Source: Candidatus Omnitrophota bacterium (GTDB lineage: Bacteria; Omnitrophota; Gorgyraeia; Gorgyraeales; Gorgyraeaceae). From it: a stretch of 12,509 nt of DNA. A program made the position numbers and the translations under genes. The first letter of the stretch is position 1. Each line of letters opens with the position of its first letter. Of the stretch, positions 5,801-12,509 are shown one piece after another. The stretch covers positions 1-12,509 of the forward strand of contig JAHIEN010000146.1 in the NCBI GenBank assembly GCA_018901615.1. Direction: 5' to 3'. Under the pieces are notes generated by a model. It was not told the DNA's origin. It did no database searches and saw only the letters and a program-made list of their open reading frames with translations.

Positions 5801-6976
5801 ATGCCAAAAAAAGCATGCCCTGAGCGACTTGTGGTGAGCGAAGCCGAACCAAGTCGAAGGGTCTACATCCGTACCTTCGGATGCCAGATGAATGAGCATG
5901 ATTCCGGCCGCGTGAAAGACCTGCTCACTACCAGGGATTTTTGTTTTACGGAAGAGCCAGGAGAAGCTGATATATTACTGTTCAATACCTGCAGCGTAAG
6001 GAAGCGCGCTGAGGACAGGGTGGTTGGCCGGATAGCGTCTTTAAAGGCGCTTAAAGAGAGGCGGCCTGATGTTATATTCGGGATTTTAGGCTGTATGGCG
6101 GAGGCGCTGAGAGAAGATCTTTTTATAAAGTTACCGCATGTGGATTTCTTGTGCGGGCCGGCTGACCTGGACAGGATACCCGAGATTATAAAAAGGGTGA
6201 AAAGCGGGGCAAGGCGCCTTATCTATCTGGATGGGCATAAGGCCAAAAAGATCCCGGAGTTTCCGGAAGACAGGGGCGTTGCCAAAAACGCTTACGTAAA
6301 GATAATGGAGGGATGTGACAATTTCTGTTCGTATTGCGTGGTCCCCTATGTGCGCGGCAGGGAAAGAAGCAGGCCGCTGGAAGAGATCTTAAAAGAGATA
6401 GATAGCCTCGTGCATAAAGGTGTCCAAAGGATAACCCTTCTTGGCCAGAATGTAAATTCTTACGGCAAGGGTTTAAAACAAGGAGTTTCTTTTGCAGGAT
6501 TGCTCAAAAAGATAGATGATTCAGCGCGGGGAAAAGCGGAAGTAAATTTTTTTACCAGTCATCCAAAAGACGCCAGTACCCAGTTGTTTAAGGTCATAGC
6601 GGGATGCAGGTCGGTTTCAAAGTCTCTGCACCTGCCGCTTCAATCCGGCTCAAACAAGATCCTCAAGAAAATGAATAGAGGCTACACTGTTGAGAAATAT
6701 AAAAAGCTTATAAAGGATTTCAGGAAGATAGCAAAAGGCGCGGATCTTACGACTGACATTATTGTTGGATTTCCCGGGGAAACTAAAAAAGATTTTAACG
6801 ATACGCTTAAGGCGGTTAAAGAGATCAAGTTTAGCGGCGCGTATATTTTTAAATATTCACCCAGGCCTTTTACTGAGGCGGGGAAGCTTAAGGACAGTGT
6901 CCCGAAAGAGGAAAAGGAAACCCGGCATGCCGCGCTCTTATCGGCGCAGAAAGAAATTTGTCGAAAAAAGAAGTAA
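5801..6976 (+). CDS. miaB: tRNA-2-methylthio-N6-dimethylallyladenosine synthase, TRAM-less
   Basis: MiaB is a radical SAM enzyme that methylthiolates i6A37 of tRNA to ms2i6A. Starting at the ATG at 5801 (391 aa; an ATG at 5771 is an alternative, both with weak AAAGG/GGAAAAG sites), the UPF0004 domain has Cys28 (TFGCQMNEHDS), Cys64 (NTCSVRKRAEDR) and Cys98 (GCMAE), which bind the auxiliary 4Fe-4S cluster. The radical SAM motif is Cys172-x3-Cys176-x2-Cys179 (GCDNFCSYC), followed by VVPYVRGRERSR. The later LHLPLQSGSN and DIIVGFPGET segments are also family hallmarks. Residues 5-20 (ACPERLVVSEAEPSRR) are a repeat inserted between MPKK and VYIRTFGC. The usual C-terminal TRAM domain (about 65 aa) is absent: the protein stops at RKKK, probably through a frameshift near 6957. 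The frame is continuous with the recombinase remnant upstream, so an internal start is needed. Activity without TRAM is uncertain. Confidence 0.88.
   Translation: MPKKACPERLVVSEAEPSRRVYIRTFGCQMNEHDSGRVKDLLTTRDFCFTEEPGEADILLFNTCSVRKRAEDRVVGRIASLKALKERRPDVIFGILGCMAEALREDLFIKLPHVDFLCGPADLDRIPEIIKRVKSGARRLIYLDGHKAKKIPEFPEDRGVAKNAYVKIMEGCDNFCSYCVVPYVRGRERSRPLEEILKEIDSLVHKGVQRITLLGQNVNSYGKGLKQGVSFAGLLKKIDDSARGKAEVNFFTSHPKDASTQLFKVIAGCRSVSKSLHLPLQSGSNKILKKMNRGYTVEKYKKLIKDFRKIAKGADLTTDIIVGFPGETKKDFNDTLKAVKEIKFSGAYIFKYSPRPFTEAGKLKDSVPKEEKETRHAALLSAQKEICRKKK
5813..5861. repeat. 48-bp palindromic repeat in frame at the miaB N-terminus
   Basis: Outer arms CCCT (5818-5821) and AGGG (5858-5861) and inner arms CGACTTG (5825-5831) and CAAGTCG (5850-5856) make a long imperfect hairpin with a GGTGAGCGAAGCCGAAC-type centre. 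Repeats of this type (tggtgagcgaag...gaac, next to 'agtcgaaggg') are dispersed in many environmental genomes. Here 48 bp encode 16 residues absent from typical MiaB, exactly between a plausible start (MPKK) and the conserved VYIRTFGCQ. The length is a multiple of three, so miaB stays readable. Confidence 0.75.
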
Positions 6977-6990
6977 GGTCGGGAGGACAT

Positions 6991-7635
6991 ATGAAAGAAT
7001 TTCATTTTATGGGGTGTATCGAAATCAGGGAGCTTCTCGGCAAGAAGGCCAATGATGAGCAGAAGCTCCTGGAGCTTATTGAGGAAGTGCCTATAGATTC
7101 GATTTATTACCATACCCATAGTTATTTTTTAAGGCATTTCTATATCACCGGCCCTTATCCGAATGATTTCGCTAATTGGGCGGCTATCCAGGCCAGGGAC
7201 AGGGTGCTGGGCGAAAAACTGGCGTTCGTTACCCCGTCCGGGAATAAAACGCTTGAGGATATACGGGCAGAATTAATAGAAATCATAGATCATCATATCT
7301 CCGCCATGAAGTCGGTCCATTTTGTCACGCACGGCGAACCTTTTTATTTTATGAAATCCAGGATTACCGAGGTCCCTACAGGAGTGCTCGTGACCAATCT
7401 GGAAGAATTTATAGAGGCCTTAACGTCAGTGCACGCAAGCGCTATATACAATCATATATTCGAGGCCAGGCTGCGAGACAGGCAGGGCAGGAGTGATTTC
7501 TCAATATGGCTCAGAGACGCGCTGGGACTCAAGGAGCTGTCGGAAAGGTTCGAGATGGTGGACAGTTATATGTACAGCCTGGAAGGCTTGAGAAATAAAT
7601 TTCTGGATTTATGCGCAAAGGAGGCGGCGAGATGA
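6991..7635 (+). CDS. DUF5752 family protein
   Basis: The ATG at 6991 (214 aa) follows GGGAGG at 6981-6986; in-frame codons back to 6958 precede that site and are not needed. The protein is soluble and mixed alpha/beta, with no signal peptide or membrane segment. Recognisable blocks are EIRELLGKKA (10-20), the SIYYHTHSYFLRHFY and YPNDFANWAAIQARDRVLGEKLA segments (about 37-76), a HFVTHGEPFYF block and a C-terminal helical part (SIWLRDALGL). This pattern is DUF5752, whose biochemical role is unknown to me. Its stop overlaps the next start as ATGA, so it is translationally coupled to a TreT-like glycosyltransferase. That pairing recurs for DUF5752 and suggests a role in the same sugar pathway, as partner or regulator; this is inference. 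The His-rich YYHTHSYFLRH segment could bind metal. Confidence 0.75.
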   Translation: MKEFHFMGCIEIRELLGKKANDEQKLLELIEEVPIDSIYYHTHSYFLRHFYITGPYPNDFANWAAIQARDRVLGEKLAFVTPSGNKTLEDIRAELIEIIDHHISAMKSVHFVTHGEPFYFMKSRITEVPTGVLVTNLEEFIEALTSVHASAIYNHIFEARLRDRQGRSDFSIWLRDALGLKELSERFEMVDSYMYSLEGLRNKFLDLCAKEAAR

Positions 7636-8843
7636 CCAATGAGAAAATAACGCTGGAGTCATATAGAGAGATCGCCCCCAAAGGCACGGTTGATTTTATT
7701 TATAAGCTCGCGGAAAACTTGAAAAAGAAATCTATCCTGCATGTTAATTCCACGCGTTCCGGAGGAGGAGTGGCCGAGATGCTTCACAGGCTTATGCCTC
7801 TTTTCAATGAGCTCGAGATACGAGCCCGCTGGGAGGTCCTTAAGGGGACACCTCTTTTTTACAAGACCACCAAGAGTTTCCATAATTCCCTGCAGGGGGC
7901 CGCGGAAAATATCACGCAGGATATGTATAAAGAATATAAACTGCTTAATGAGCAGAATGCCAGGGAGATTTCTCTTGAGTCCGATGTCGCGATTATACAT
8001 GATCCTCAGCCGGCCGCGTTCATAGATTATAAACCAAAGACTTCGCGCTGGCTCTGGCGCTGCCACATTGATATATCGTCGCCCCAGAGAAGGGTATGGC
8101 AATTTTTAAGAGATTTTGTCTCGCGCTATGACGGCGCTATATTTTCATTGCCCAGTTTCGCGCAAAAGCTCCCTATACCACAGTTCCTTATGTATCCTTC
8201 CATAGACCCTCTCAGCGATAAAAACAAAGACCTTACCAGTGACCAGGTCAATAAAGTCCTGGCCAAATATGACATACCCTCAGACAGGCCTATGATCCTG
8301 CAGGTCTCGCGTTTTGATAAGTTCAAGGACCCTGTTGGTGTTATAGAGGCCTATAAGTTAGTGAAGAAATACAATGATTGCTGTCTTGTGCTGGCTGGCG
8401 GAGGAGCTACTGATGACCCTGAAGGCATTGAGGTGCTGAATACCATAAAGGAACTGGCCAGTAAGGATAAAGATATATTTATTTTGGATCTACCGCCCGA
8501 CGCCAATATAGAAATAAACGCTCTCCAGAGAGCGGCTACGGTCGTCCTTCAGAAGTCCACAAAAGAAGGATTTGGCCTGACTGTCGCCGAGGCGATGTGG
8601 AAGGGAAAACCTGTAATAGGCGGGGCCGTCGGGGGCATTACCGTCCAGATAATTTACGGCGAGACAGGTTTTACGGTAAATTCCATAGAAGGCTGCGCTT
8701 ACAGGATACGCTATTTATTGAATAACCCCGAGCTTTCAAGCGCGATGGGGGAGAAGGCGAAAGATTACACAAGAAGGAACTTCTTGATAACAAGGCACCT
8801 GAGCGATTATCTCGCCCTCATGGCTACGCTGATAGAGGCTTGA
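7632..8843 (+). CDS. GT4 glycosyltransferase, trehalose synthase TreT-like
   Basis: The ATG at 7632 (403 aa) follows AGGAGG with good spacing and overlaps the DUF5752 stop; an upstream ATG at 7611 precedes that site. Two Rossmann-like halves of a GT-B fold are visible. The N-terminal half has the acceptor-side loop GGGVAE (44-49), HDPQP (123-127) and WRCHIDIS (142-149). The C-terminal half has QVSRFDKFKDP (224-234), LAGGG (254-258) and the retaining GT4 signature Glu312-x7-Glu320 (EGFGLTVAE), then GKPVIGG. HDPQP together with WRCHID is typical of the TreT/trehalose phosphorylase-like branch, which joins an NDP-glucose and glucose to make trehalose. Length is normal for TreT. The acceptor could differ, for instance glucosylglycerate-type or another small sugar. 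It sits between DUF5752 and miaA, only seven bases before the latter. Confidence 0.8.
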   Translation: MTNEKITLESYREIAPKGTVDFIYKLAENLKKKSILHVNSTRSGGGVAEMLHRLMPLFNELEIRARWEVLKGTPLFYKTTKSFHNSLQGAAENITQDMYKEYKLLNEQNAREISLESDVAIIHDPQPAAFIDYKPKTSRWLWRCHIDISSPQRRVWQFLRDFVSRYDGAIFSLPSFAQKLPIPQFLMYPSIDPLSDKNKDLTSDQVNKVLAKYDIPSDRPMILQVSRFDKFKDPVGVIEAYKLVKKYNDCCLVLAGGGATDDPEGIEVLNTIKELASKDKDIFILDLPPDANIEINALQRAATVVLQKSTKEGFGLTVAEAMWKGKPVIGGAVGGITVQIIYGETGFTVNSIEGCAYRIRYLLNNPELSSAMGEKAKDYTRRNFLITRHLSDYLALMATLIEA

Positions 8844-8850
8844 CGCTGAT

Positions 8851-9705
8851 ATGACGGTGTATTTCTTAATTGGCCCTACTGCTTCTGGCAAGACCGAGCT
8901 TTCGCTTAAGCTGGCTAAAAGGCTCAATGCCGAGATTATATCCTGTGATTCCATGTGCGTCTATAAGGGCATGGACATACTTACCTCAAAACCTTCCCCT
9001 TTCGCCAGGAAAAAGATAAGGCACCATCTCATAGATCTGATTTCGCCTGCAGAGGAATTCAGCGCAGCCAAATACAGGAAGTTAGCGCTTGAGGCAGTTG
9101 AGGGCATATTAAAACGCGGCAAGACGCCCTTATTTACAGGAGGAAGCGGGCTTTATATAAAGGCGGTTGTAGACGGGCTTTTCCCGTCCTCAAAAAAAGA
9201 CGCCAGGTTCCGCAAACGCCAGGAACAGCTCGCGGAAAAATACGGCGGGAAATATATTTACAATAAACTTAAAAAGATAGACCCTGTTGAAGCAGGGAAA
9301 ATCCACCCTAATAACGTGAGATATGTAATACGCGCGCTTGAGATATATCACACGGAAAAAAAGAGGCCGTCAGAGCTGAGAAAAAGAAGAGAGCCGTTAA
9401 AACATAAAGTAAAGATGTTGGGCATTCAGATGGACAGAGCGGCGCTCTATAAGAATATCGAAGACAGGGTAGATCAGATGTTTAAAGAGGGTATTGTTGA
9501 AGAGGTAAAGAGGTTGTCAAAGATCAGATTGAGCGTGACTGCTAAAAATGCCATTGGTTACAGTGAAGCGTTAGGATACTTAAAAGGAAGATATTCCTTG
9601 GAGGAAGCCAAGGACCTTCTCAAGAAAAACACAAGACACTTTGCCAAACGCCAAATAACATGGTTCCGCTCCGACCCCCGCATACAATGGAAAAAGCTAT
9701 ATTAG
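8851..9705 (+). CDS. miaA: tRNA dimethylallyltransferase
   Basis: MiaA transfers a dimethylallyl group from DMAPP to N6 of A37 in tRNAs reading UNN codons, making the substrate of MiaB, whose gene lies three genes upstream. The 284-residue protein has the P-loop GPTASGKT (8-15), the DSMCVYKGMDILTSKP block (33-48), the HHLID segment, the FTGGSGLYIKA block, NNVRYVIRALEIY and the C-terminal AIGYSEALGYL and RHFAKRQITWFRSD motifs, all in family order. Position 36 is Cys where most MiaA proteins have Gln (DSMQVY), in the substrate-contact loop. Length is slightly short (usual about 300). The start has only a weak ribosome-binding site, seven bases after the glycosyltransferase stop, so coupling is likely. 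The 3' end overlaps hflX by 19 bp. Confidence 0.92.
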   Translation: MTVYFLIGPTASGKTELSLKLAKRLNAEIISCDSMCVYKGMDILTSKPSPFARKKIRHHLIDLISPAEEFSAAKYRKLALEAVEGILKRGKTPLFTGGSGLYIKAVVDGLFPSSKKDARFRKRQEQLAEKYGGKYIYNKLKKIDPVEAGKIHPNNVRYVIRALEIYHTEKKRPSELRKRREPLKHKVKMLGIQMDRAALYKNIEDRVDQMFKEGIVEEVKRLSKIRLSVTAKNAIGYSEALGYLKGRYSLEEAKDLLKKNTRHFAKRQITWFRSDPRIQWKKLY

Positions 9706-10943
9706 TAACTGTTGATTTTAAGGATGGTAAAGCCTGGTCAGCCGAAGACCGCGCAAGGGAGCTAAAGGAGCTTGTGCGTTCAAACGGGGTATCTACTATA
9801 GGTGAAATAGTGTGTCATAGAGAAAGGCCCACGCCGGATTTATTTATAGGTAAAGGGAAATACTATGAGCTAGTGGAGCTCTTCATGAAAAAAAAGGCAG
9901 ACGTGGTCGTATTTAATAACGAGCTTACGCCTACTCAACAGAGAAATCTGGAAAAGGACCTTGGAGATGCCAGGGTTATTGACAGGACACAGCTTATCCT
10001 TGACATATTCGCTCAGCGCGCCCGTTCTACAGAAGGCAAGATTCAGGTCGAGCTTGCCCAGCTGGAATATCTATTGCCGCGTCTTACAGGGAGGGGCATC
10101 TATCTATCAAGGCTGGGCGGAGGTATCGGCACGCGCGGGCCAGGCGAAAAGATACTTGAATCTGACAGGCGCAGGATAAGACAGCATATATCAAAGCTTA
10201 AGATAGAATTAAAAGATCTGGAAAAAAGAAGAAATTCTCTCAGAAAAAGACGCAAAGACGCCATGCTGGCTACTGTCGCGATAATAGGTTACACAAACGC
10301 AGGCAAGACCACGCTTTTAAATAGACTTACAGATTCCAGAAAGATAGCGATGGATAAGCTTTTCAGTACGCTTGACCCTGTGGGCAGGATATACGCGCTG
10401 CCTAATAATCTGAAGATCCTATTTCATGATACAGTAGGTTTTTTGTATGACCTTCCGCATTTTCTAGTAGAGTCGTTTAAGGCTACTCTTGAAGAGGTAA
10501 AAGAAGCGGACCTGCTTGTGCATGTACTTGATGCCTCAAACCCTCAGATCCATGAACTGGACTCGGCAGTTTATACTGTATTAAAAGAGTTAGGCGCTGA
10601 AAATAAGACCATGATCATCGCGCTAAATAAGATCGATCTGGTTGAAAACGAAAACTACCTGAACCGTCTTAAAAAAGAATTCAGAAACTGCGTCTTAATA
10701 TCAGCTTCGAGAGGCGATGGCATAGATACGATCATAGATAGCATCTCTGGTATTTTGTCCGGCCTGGTTACAACGATTAATATAGAAATACCTATTAATA
10801 AGATGGATGTTCTGAGCATGATCTATGAACACGGCAAGGTACATAAGAGAGAAGACCGGTCCGGATCGGTTTATATCGAGGCGACCATCCCAGTTAAATT
10901 AAGCGCGCAAATCAATAAGCTTAAGTTGGCATTTTTTTCTTGA
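9687..10943 (+). CDS. hflX: Ribosome-associated GTPase HflX
   Basis: The ATG at 9687 (418 aa) lies inside the end of miaA; an earlier in-frame ATG at 9660 would give a Pro-rich extension foreign to the family. The N-terminal HflX domain shows ELTPTQQRNLEK and RVIDRTQLILDIFAQRA (about 79-112), then QVELAQLEYLLPRL, the Gly-rich GGGIGTRGPGE loop (144-154) and a coiled coil to about 190. The G domain has the P-loop GYTNAGKTT (201-209), DTVG (248-251), NKID (314-317) and a SAS G5 motif (339-341). HflX splits stalled or stress-arrested 70S ribosomes using GTP. Adjacency of miaA and hflX is also seen in enterobacteria. In GPGEKILESDRR, Lys replaces the more common Thr-Gln of 'GPGETQLE'. The gene ends in a T-rich stretch, part of which is repeated 56 bp downstream. 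Confidence 0.92.
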   Translation: MEKAILVTVDFKDGKAWSAEDRARELKELVRSNGVSTIGEIVCHRERPTPDLFIGKGKYYELVELFMKKKADVVVFNNELTPTQQRNLEKDLGDARVIDRTQLILDIFAQRARSTEGKIQVELAQLEYLLPRLTGRGIYLSRLGGGIGTRGPGEKILESDRRRIRQHISKLKIELKDLEKRRNSLRKRRKDAMLATVAIIGYTNAGKTTLLNRLTDSRKIAMDKLFSTLDPVGRIYALPNNLKILFHDTVGFLYDLPHFLVESFKATLEEVKEADLLVHVLDASNPQIHELDSAVYTVLKELGAENKTMIIALNKIDLVENENYLNRLKKEFRNCVLISASRGDGIDTIIDSISGILSGLVTTINIEIPINKMDVLSMIYEHGKVHKREDRSGSVYIEATIPVKLSAQINKLKLAFFS

Positions 10944-11000
10944 CCCGCCACAAAGCGTCGGCGGATCTGCGAAAAATTTGAACAGCAAATTTTTCTTGAC
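10934..11000. repeat. 45-bp palindromic insertion flanked by 11-bp direct repeats
   Basis: TTTTTCTTGAC occurs at 10934-10944, over the hflX stop, and again at 10990-11000, just before the hrcA promoter spacer. Between the copies are CCGCC (10945-10949) opposite GGCGG (10960-10964), and a perfect 10-bp inverted repeat GAAAAATTTG-aacag-CAAATTTTTC at 10971-10995 that runs into the right-hand direct repeat. The layout fits a small element inserted with an 11-bp target duplication, or a slippage event. The A/T-rich hairpin ending in TTTTTC may now also act as a weak terminator for the hflX operon. Confidence 0.55.
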
Positions 11001-11024
11001 AAATAGCACTCTAAGTGTTAGAGT
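10996..11024 (+). promoter_or_regulatory. hrcA promoter, overlapped by CIRCE
   Basis: TTGACA at 10996-11001 is a perfect -35 box; 17 bp later TAGAGT at 11019-11024 is a 4-of-6 match to the -10 box. The spacer and -10 lie within the CIRCE inverted repeat, so HrcA binding would occlude polymerase, as in other CIRCE promoters. The first ten bases region (TTGAC) belongs to the right copy of the 11-bp direct repeat. Confidence 0.7.
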
Positions 11025-11029
11025 GCTAA
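11003..11029. promoter_or_regulatory. CIRCE operator for HrcA
   Basis: ATAGCACTC, nine bases, then GAGTGCTAA: this matches the CIRCE consensus (TTAGCACTC-N9-GAGTGCTAA) in 17 of 18 arm positions, the only difference being A for T at the first base of the left arm. It lies 28 bp before the hrcA start and predicts heat-inducible, HrcA-repressed transcription of hrcA-grpE and whatever follows. Confidence 0.95.
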
Positions 11030-11057
11030 TTCACGTATCCCCAAAAAGGGCTATTTT

Positions 11058-12098
11058 ATGAAACATGTAGACATTGAACAAAGACAGAAAAAAATATTAG
11101 GCGCCATTGTGGAGTCGTATATTGAAACAGCCATACCTGTGGGCTCGAGGGCTGTATCTCAGCGATTCAGAATGAGTGTAAGCCCTGCCACTATCCGCAA
11201 TGTCATGGCTGACCTTGAAGAAAAGGGATTGATTACACATCCGCATACTTCTGCCGGCAGGGTGCCGACTGATAAAGGTTACAGGATGTATGTCGATCTT
11301 TTTCTTGAACCAAAACACCTTACAAAGGAAGAAGAATCTTTGATCGCGAAACTCATCGATAAGGGCTGCGAGGATTTTGAGACATTGATGCAGACAGTCT
11401 CCAAGTCCATATGCATGATGACCAATGTTGTCGGCATAGTGCTTACCCCCAGGCTTAAGAGGAGCGTATTCAAGCACGTGGAATTTATCCCTATTGATTC
11501 TTCGCGGATACTGGCCGTGCTCATTACTGGTTCGGGCGTGGTAAAGAGCACCATGCTCGACATGGAAGAGGAGTTTGTAAAGTCAGAGCTTTTCAGGATA
11601 TCAGAATTTTTAAACCAGGAACTAAGCGGCATGTTCCTTGGAGATATCAAGGGTTACCTTACCAGGCGGCTCCTTGAACAGAGCGACTCTTTCTACACAT
11701 TCTTAAAAAAGGCGATGTACATGCTCTCTATCCCCGGCTTATTGAAGATGGAAGACAGGATCTATTTTGAAGGGGCCACAAGCATAATAGCCTGCCCTGA
11801 GTTTAAGGATATTACGAAGGCGAGGCTGTTTTTGAAGCTCTTTGAGGAAAAAAGAGACTTGATGGAGCTGTTCGGCGAGGACATGGATGTAGAAGGCATA
11901 AAGGTCCACATAGGAAAAGAGAACAACCGCAAATCAGTTCAGGAATACACCATAGTCACCTCTAATTATAAGGTCAATGACAGGGTGATTGGCGCTCTGG
12001 GCGCAATAGGGCCTACGCGCATGGAATATGGCAGGGTGATATCAGCGGTGAGTTACCTGTCGGATATACTTGGAAAGGCGCTGGAAGACCTTGGGTAA
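11058..12098 (+). CDS. hrcA: Heat-inducible transcription repressor HrcA
   Basis: The 346-residue protein has the usual HrcA length. Residues 1-75 form the winged helix: QRQKKILGAIVESYI, VGSRAVSQRF, the recognition helix SPATIRNVMADLEEKGL (42-58) and the conserved wing HTSAGRVPTDKGYRMYVD (63-80). The middle carries the GAF-like and dimerisation parts, and near the C-terminus VIGALGAIGPTRMEYGRVISAV is a strong family hallmark. The start at 11058 has AAAGGG at 11045-11050. HrcA needs GroEL to fold into its active form, so unfolded protein releases the operon from repression; a CIRCE site directly upstream shows autoregulation. It is the first gene of an hrcA-grpE operon, normally continued by dnaK and dnaJ beyond this window. 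No oddities are visible. Confidence 0.97.
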   Translation: MKHVDIEQRQKKILGAIVESYIETAIPVGSRAVSQRFRMSVSPATIRNVMADLEEKGLITHPHTSAGRVPTDKGYRMYVDLFLEPKHLTKEEESLIAKLIDKGCEDFETLMQTVSKSICMMTNVVGIVLTPRLKRSVFKHVEFIPIDSSRILAVLITGSGVVKSTMLDMEEEFVKSELFRISEFLNQELSGMFLGDIKGYLTRRLLEQSDSFYTFLKKAMYMLSIPGLLKMEDRIYFEGATSIIACPEFKDITKARLFLKLFEEKRDLMELFGEDMDVEGIKVHIGKENNRKSVQEYTIVTSNYKVNDRVIGALGAIGPTRMEYGRVISAVSYLSDILGKALEDLG

Positions 12099-12509
12099 GA
12101 ATAAAAAAGTGCTTTTAACTTCAGAGGAATACGAGGCCCTTAAAGAAAAGGCCGGTAAGGCGGATGAGTACTTTGAAAGACTCCTGCGTCTGCAGGCTGA
12201 CTTTGACAATTTCAAAAAGCGCCTCGAAAAAGAAAAGATAGATTTTATAAAATTTGCCAATGAAGACATAATCATCGAGATATTGAAGATCCTGGATGAC
12301 TTTGAGCGGGCTCGAGAGGCAGGCAAGATAAAACACGACTTTGATGTCCTTTATAAAGGCATTGAGATGATATGGAAGGATATGAAAGATTTTCTGGCTA
12401 AAAAAGGGCTGAAAGAGCTGGACGCAAAGGGCAAGCCCTTTAATCCTCATGAACACGAGGCTGTGATGCAGGAAGAAAATGACGAGCATCAGGAAGATCA
12501 CGTAATCGA
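12091..12509 (+). CDS. grpE: Nucleotide exchange factor GrpE, 5' part, non-ATG start
   Basis: A reading frame without ATG begins inside the end of hrcA and runs off the window. It reads a coiled-coil N-terminus, then YFERLLRLQADFDNFKKRLE, IIIEILKILDDFERA, and near the edge GLKELDAKGKPFNPHEHEAV, which are the GrpE signature segments (RxxAdfdNyrkR, lLpvlDnlera, FdPnxHeAv). The start is uncertain: TTG at 12091 overlaps the hrcA stop by eight bases, and GTG at 12109 is a second choice; neither has a strong ribosome-binding site, so coupling to hrcA is likely. The N-terminal acidic tail of many GrpE proteins is absent, making this a short form. GrpE drives ADP release from DnaK and acts as a thermosensor. 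About 139 codons are in the window; perhaps 30-40 are missing. Confidence 0.92.
   Translation, partial: MGKNKKVLLTSEEYEALKEKAGKADEYFERLLRLQADFDNFKKRLEKEKIDFIKFANEDIIIEILKILDDFERAREAGKIKHDFDVLYKGIEMIWKDMKDFLAKKGLKELDAKGKPFNPHEHEAVMQEENDEHQEDHVI

Noticed and set aside
12042..12501. Minus-strand open frames at the right edge
   Set aside because: They lie opposite the clear GrpE coding sequence, which has the family motifs.
1..12509. tRNA, rRNA, riboswitch or CRISPR loci
   Set aside because: No cloverleaf-like, rRNA-like or spacer-repeat pattern was recognised by eye; a covariance-model search would be decisive.

Overview
The window looks like a chromosomal piece of an uncultured Gram-negative-type bacterium, most likely from a candidate phylum such as Omnitrophota. 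That placement is an inference from three things: pilin-like genes beside a DUF5667 protein, the miaB / DUF5752 / GT4 / miaA / hflX / hrcA / grpE order, and many short palindromic repeats. No rRNA or tRNA gene is visible to confirm it. All genes are on the + strand.

Layout. (1) 1-3057: the 3' end of a DUF5667 protein with a hexapeptide-repeat tail, then three closely spaced genes for pilin-like envelope proteins (two class III-signal pseudopilins and a large PilX-type protein), probably one operon. (2) 3058-3391: gene-free DNA made largely of GC-rich palindromes. (3) 3392-about 5800: an accessory island. A strong promoter carries two tandem 17-bp operators and drives a winged-helix/nucleotidyltransferase gene and an overlapping UPF0332 HEPN gene (a type VII-like MNT/HEPN toxin-antitoxin pair). 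A large serine recombinase follows, broken by a frameshift and an amber codon. (4) about 5801-10943: a tightly packed core operon: miaB (with a palindromic repeat in frame in its N-terminus and a missing TRAM domain), a DUF5752 gene, a TreT-like GT4 glycosyltransferase, miaA and hflX. (5) 10944-12509: a CIRCE-controlled heat-shock operon starting with hrcA and grpE (cut by the window end).

How the parts fit. MiaA and MiaB catalyse successive steps (i6A, then ms2i6A) on A37 of tRNAs reading UNN codons, and HflX is a ribosome-rescue GTPase often found near miaA. The DUF5752/GT4 pair suggests trehalose or related disaccharide synthesis. HrcA represses its own operon through CIRCE, and GrpE is the DnaK nucleotide-exchange factor. 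The recombinase remnant reads without a stop into miaB, so the island abuts, and has probably remodelled, the 5' end of the core operon.

The most notable observations are the two-operator toxin-antitoxin promoter, the repeats inserted in frame in coding sequence (in the recombinase remnant and in miaB), the apparently frameshifted and TRAM-less miaB, and a 45-bp insertion flanked by an 11-bp direct repeat between hflX and CIRCE that appears to have rebuilt the hrcA -35 box.
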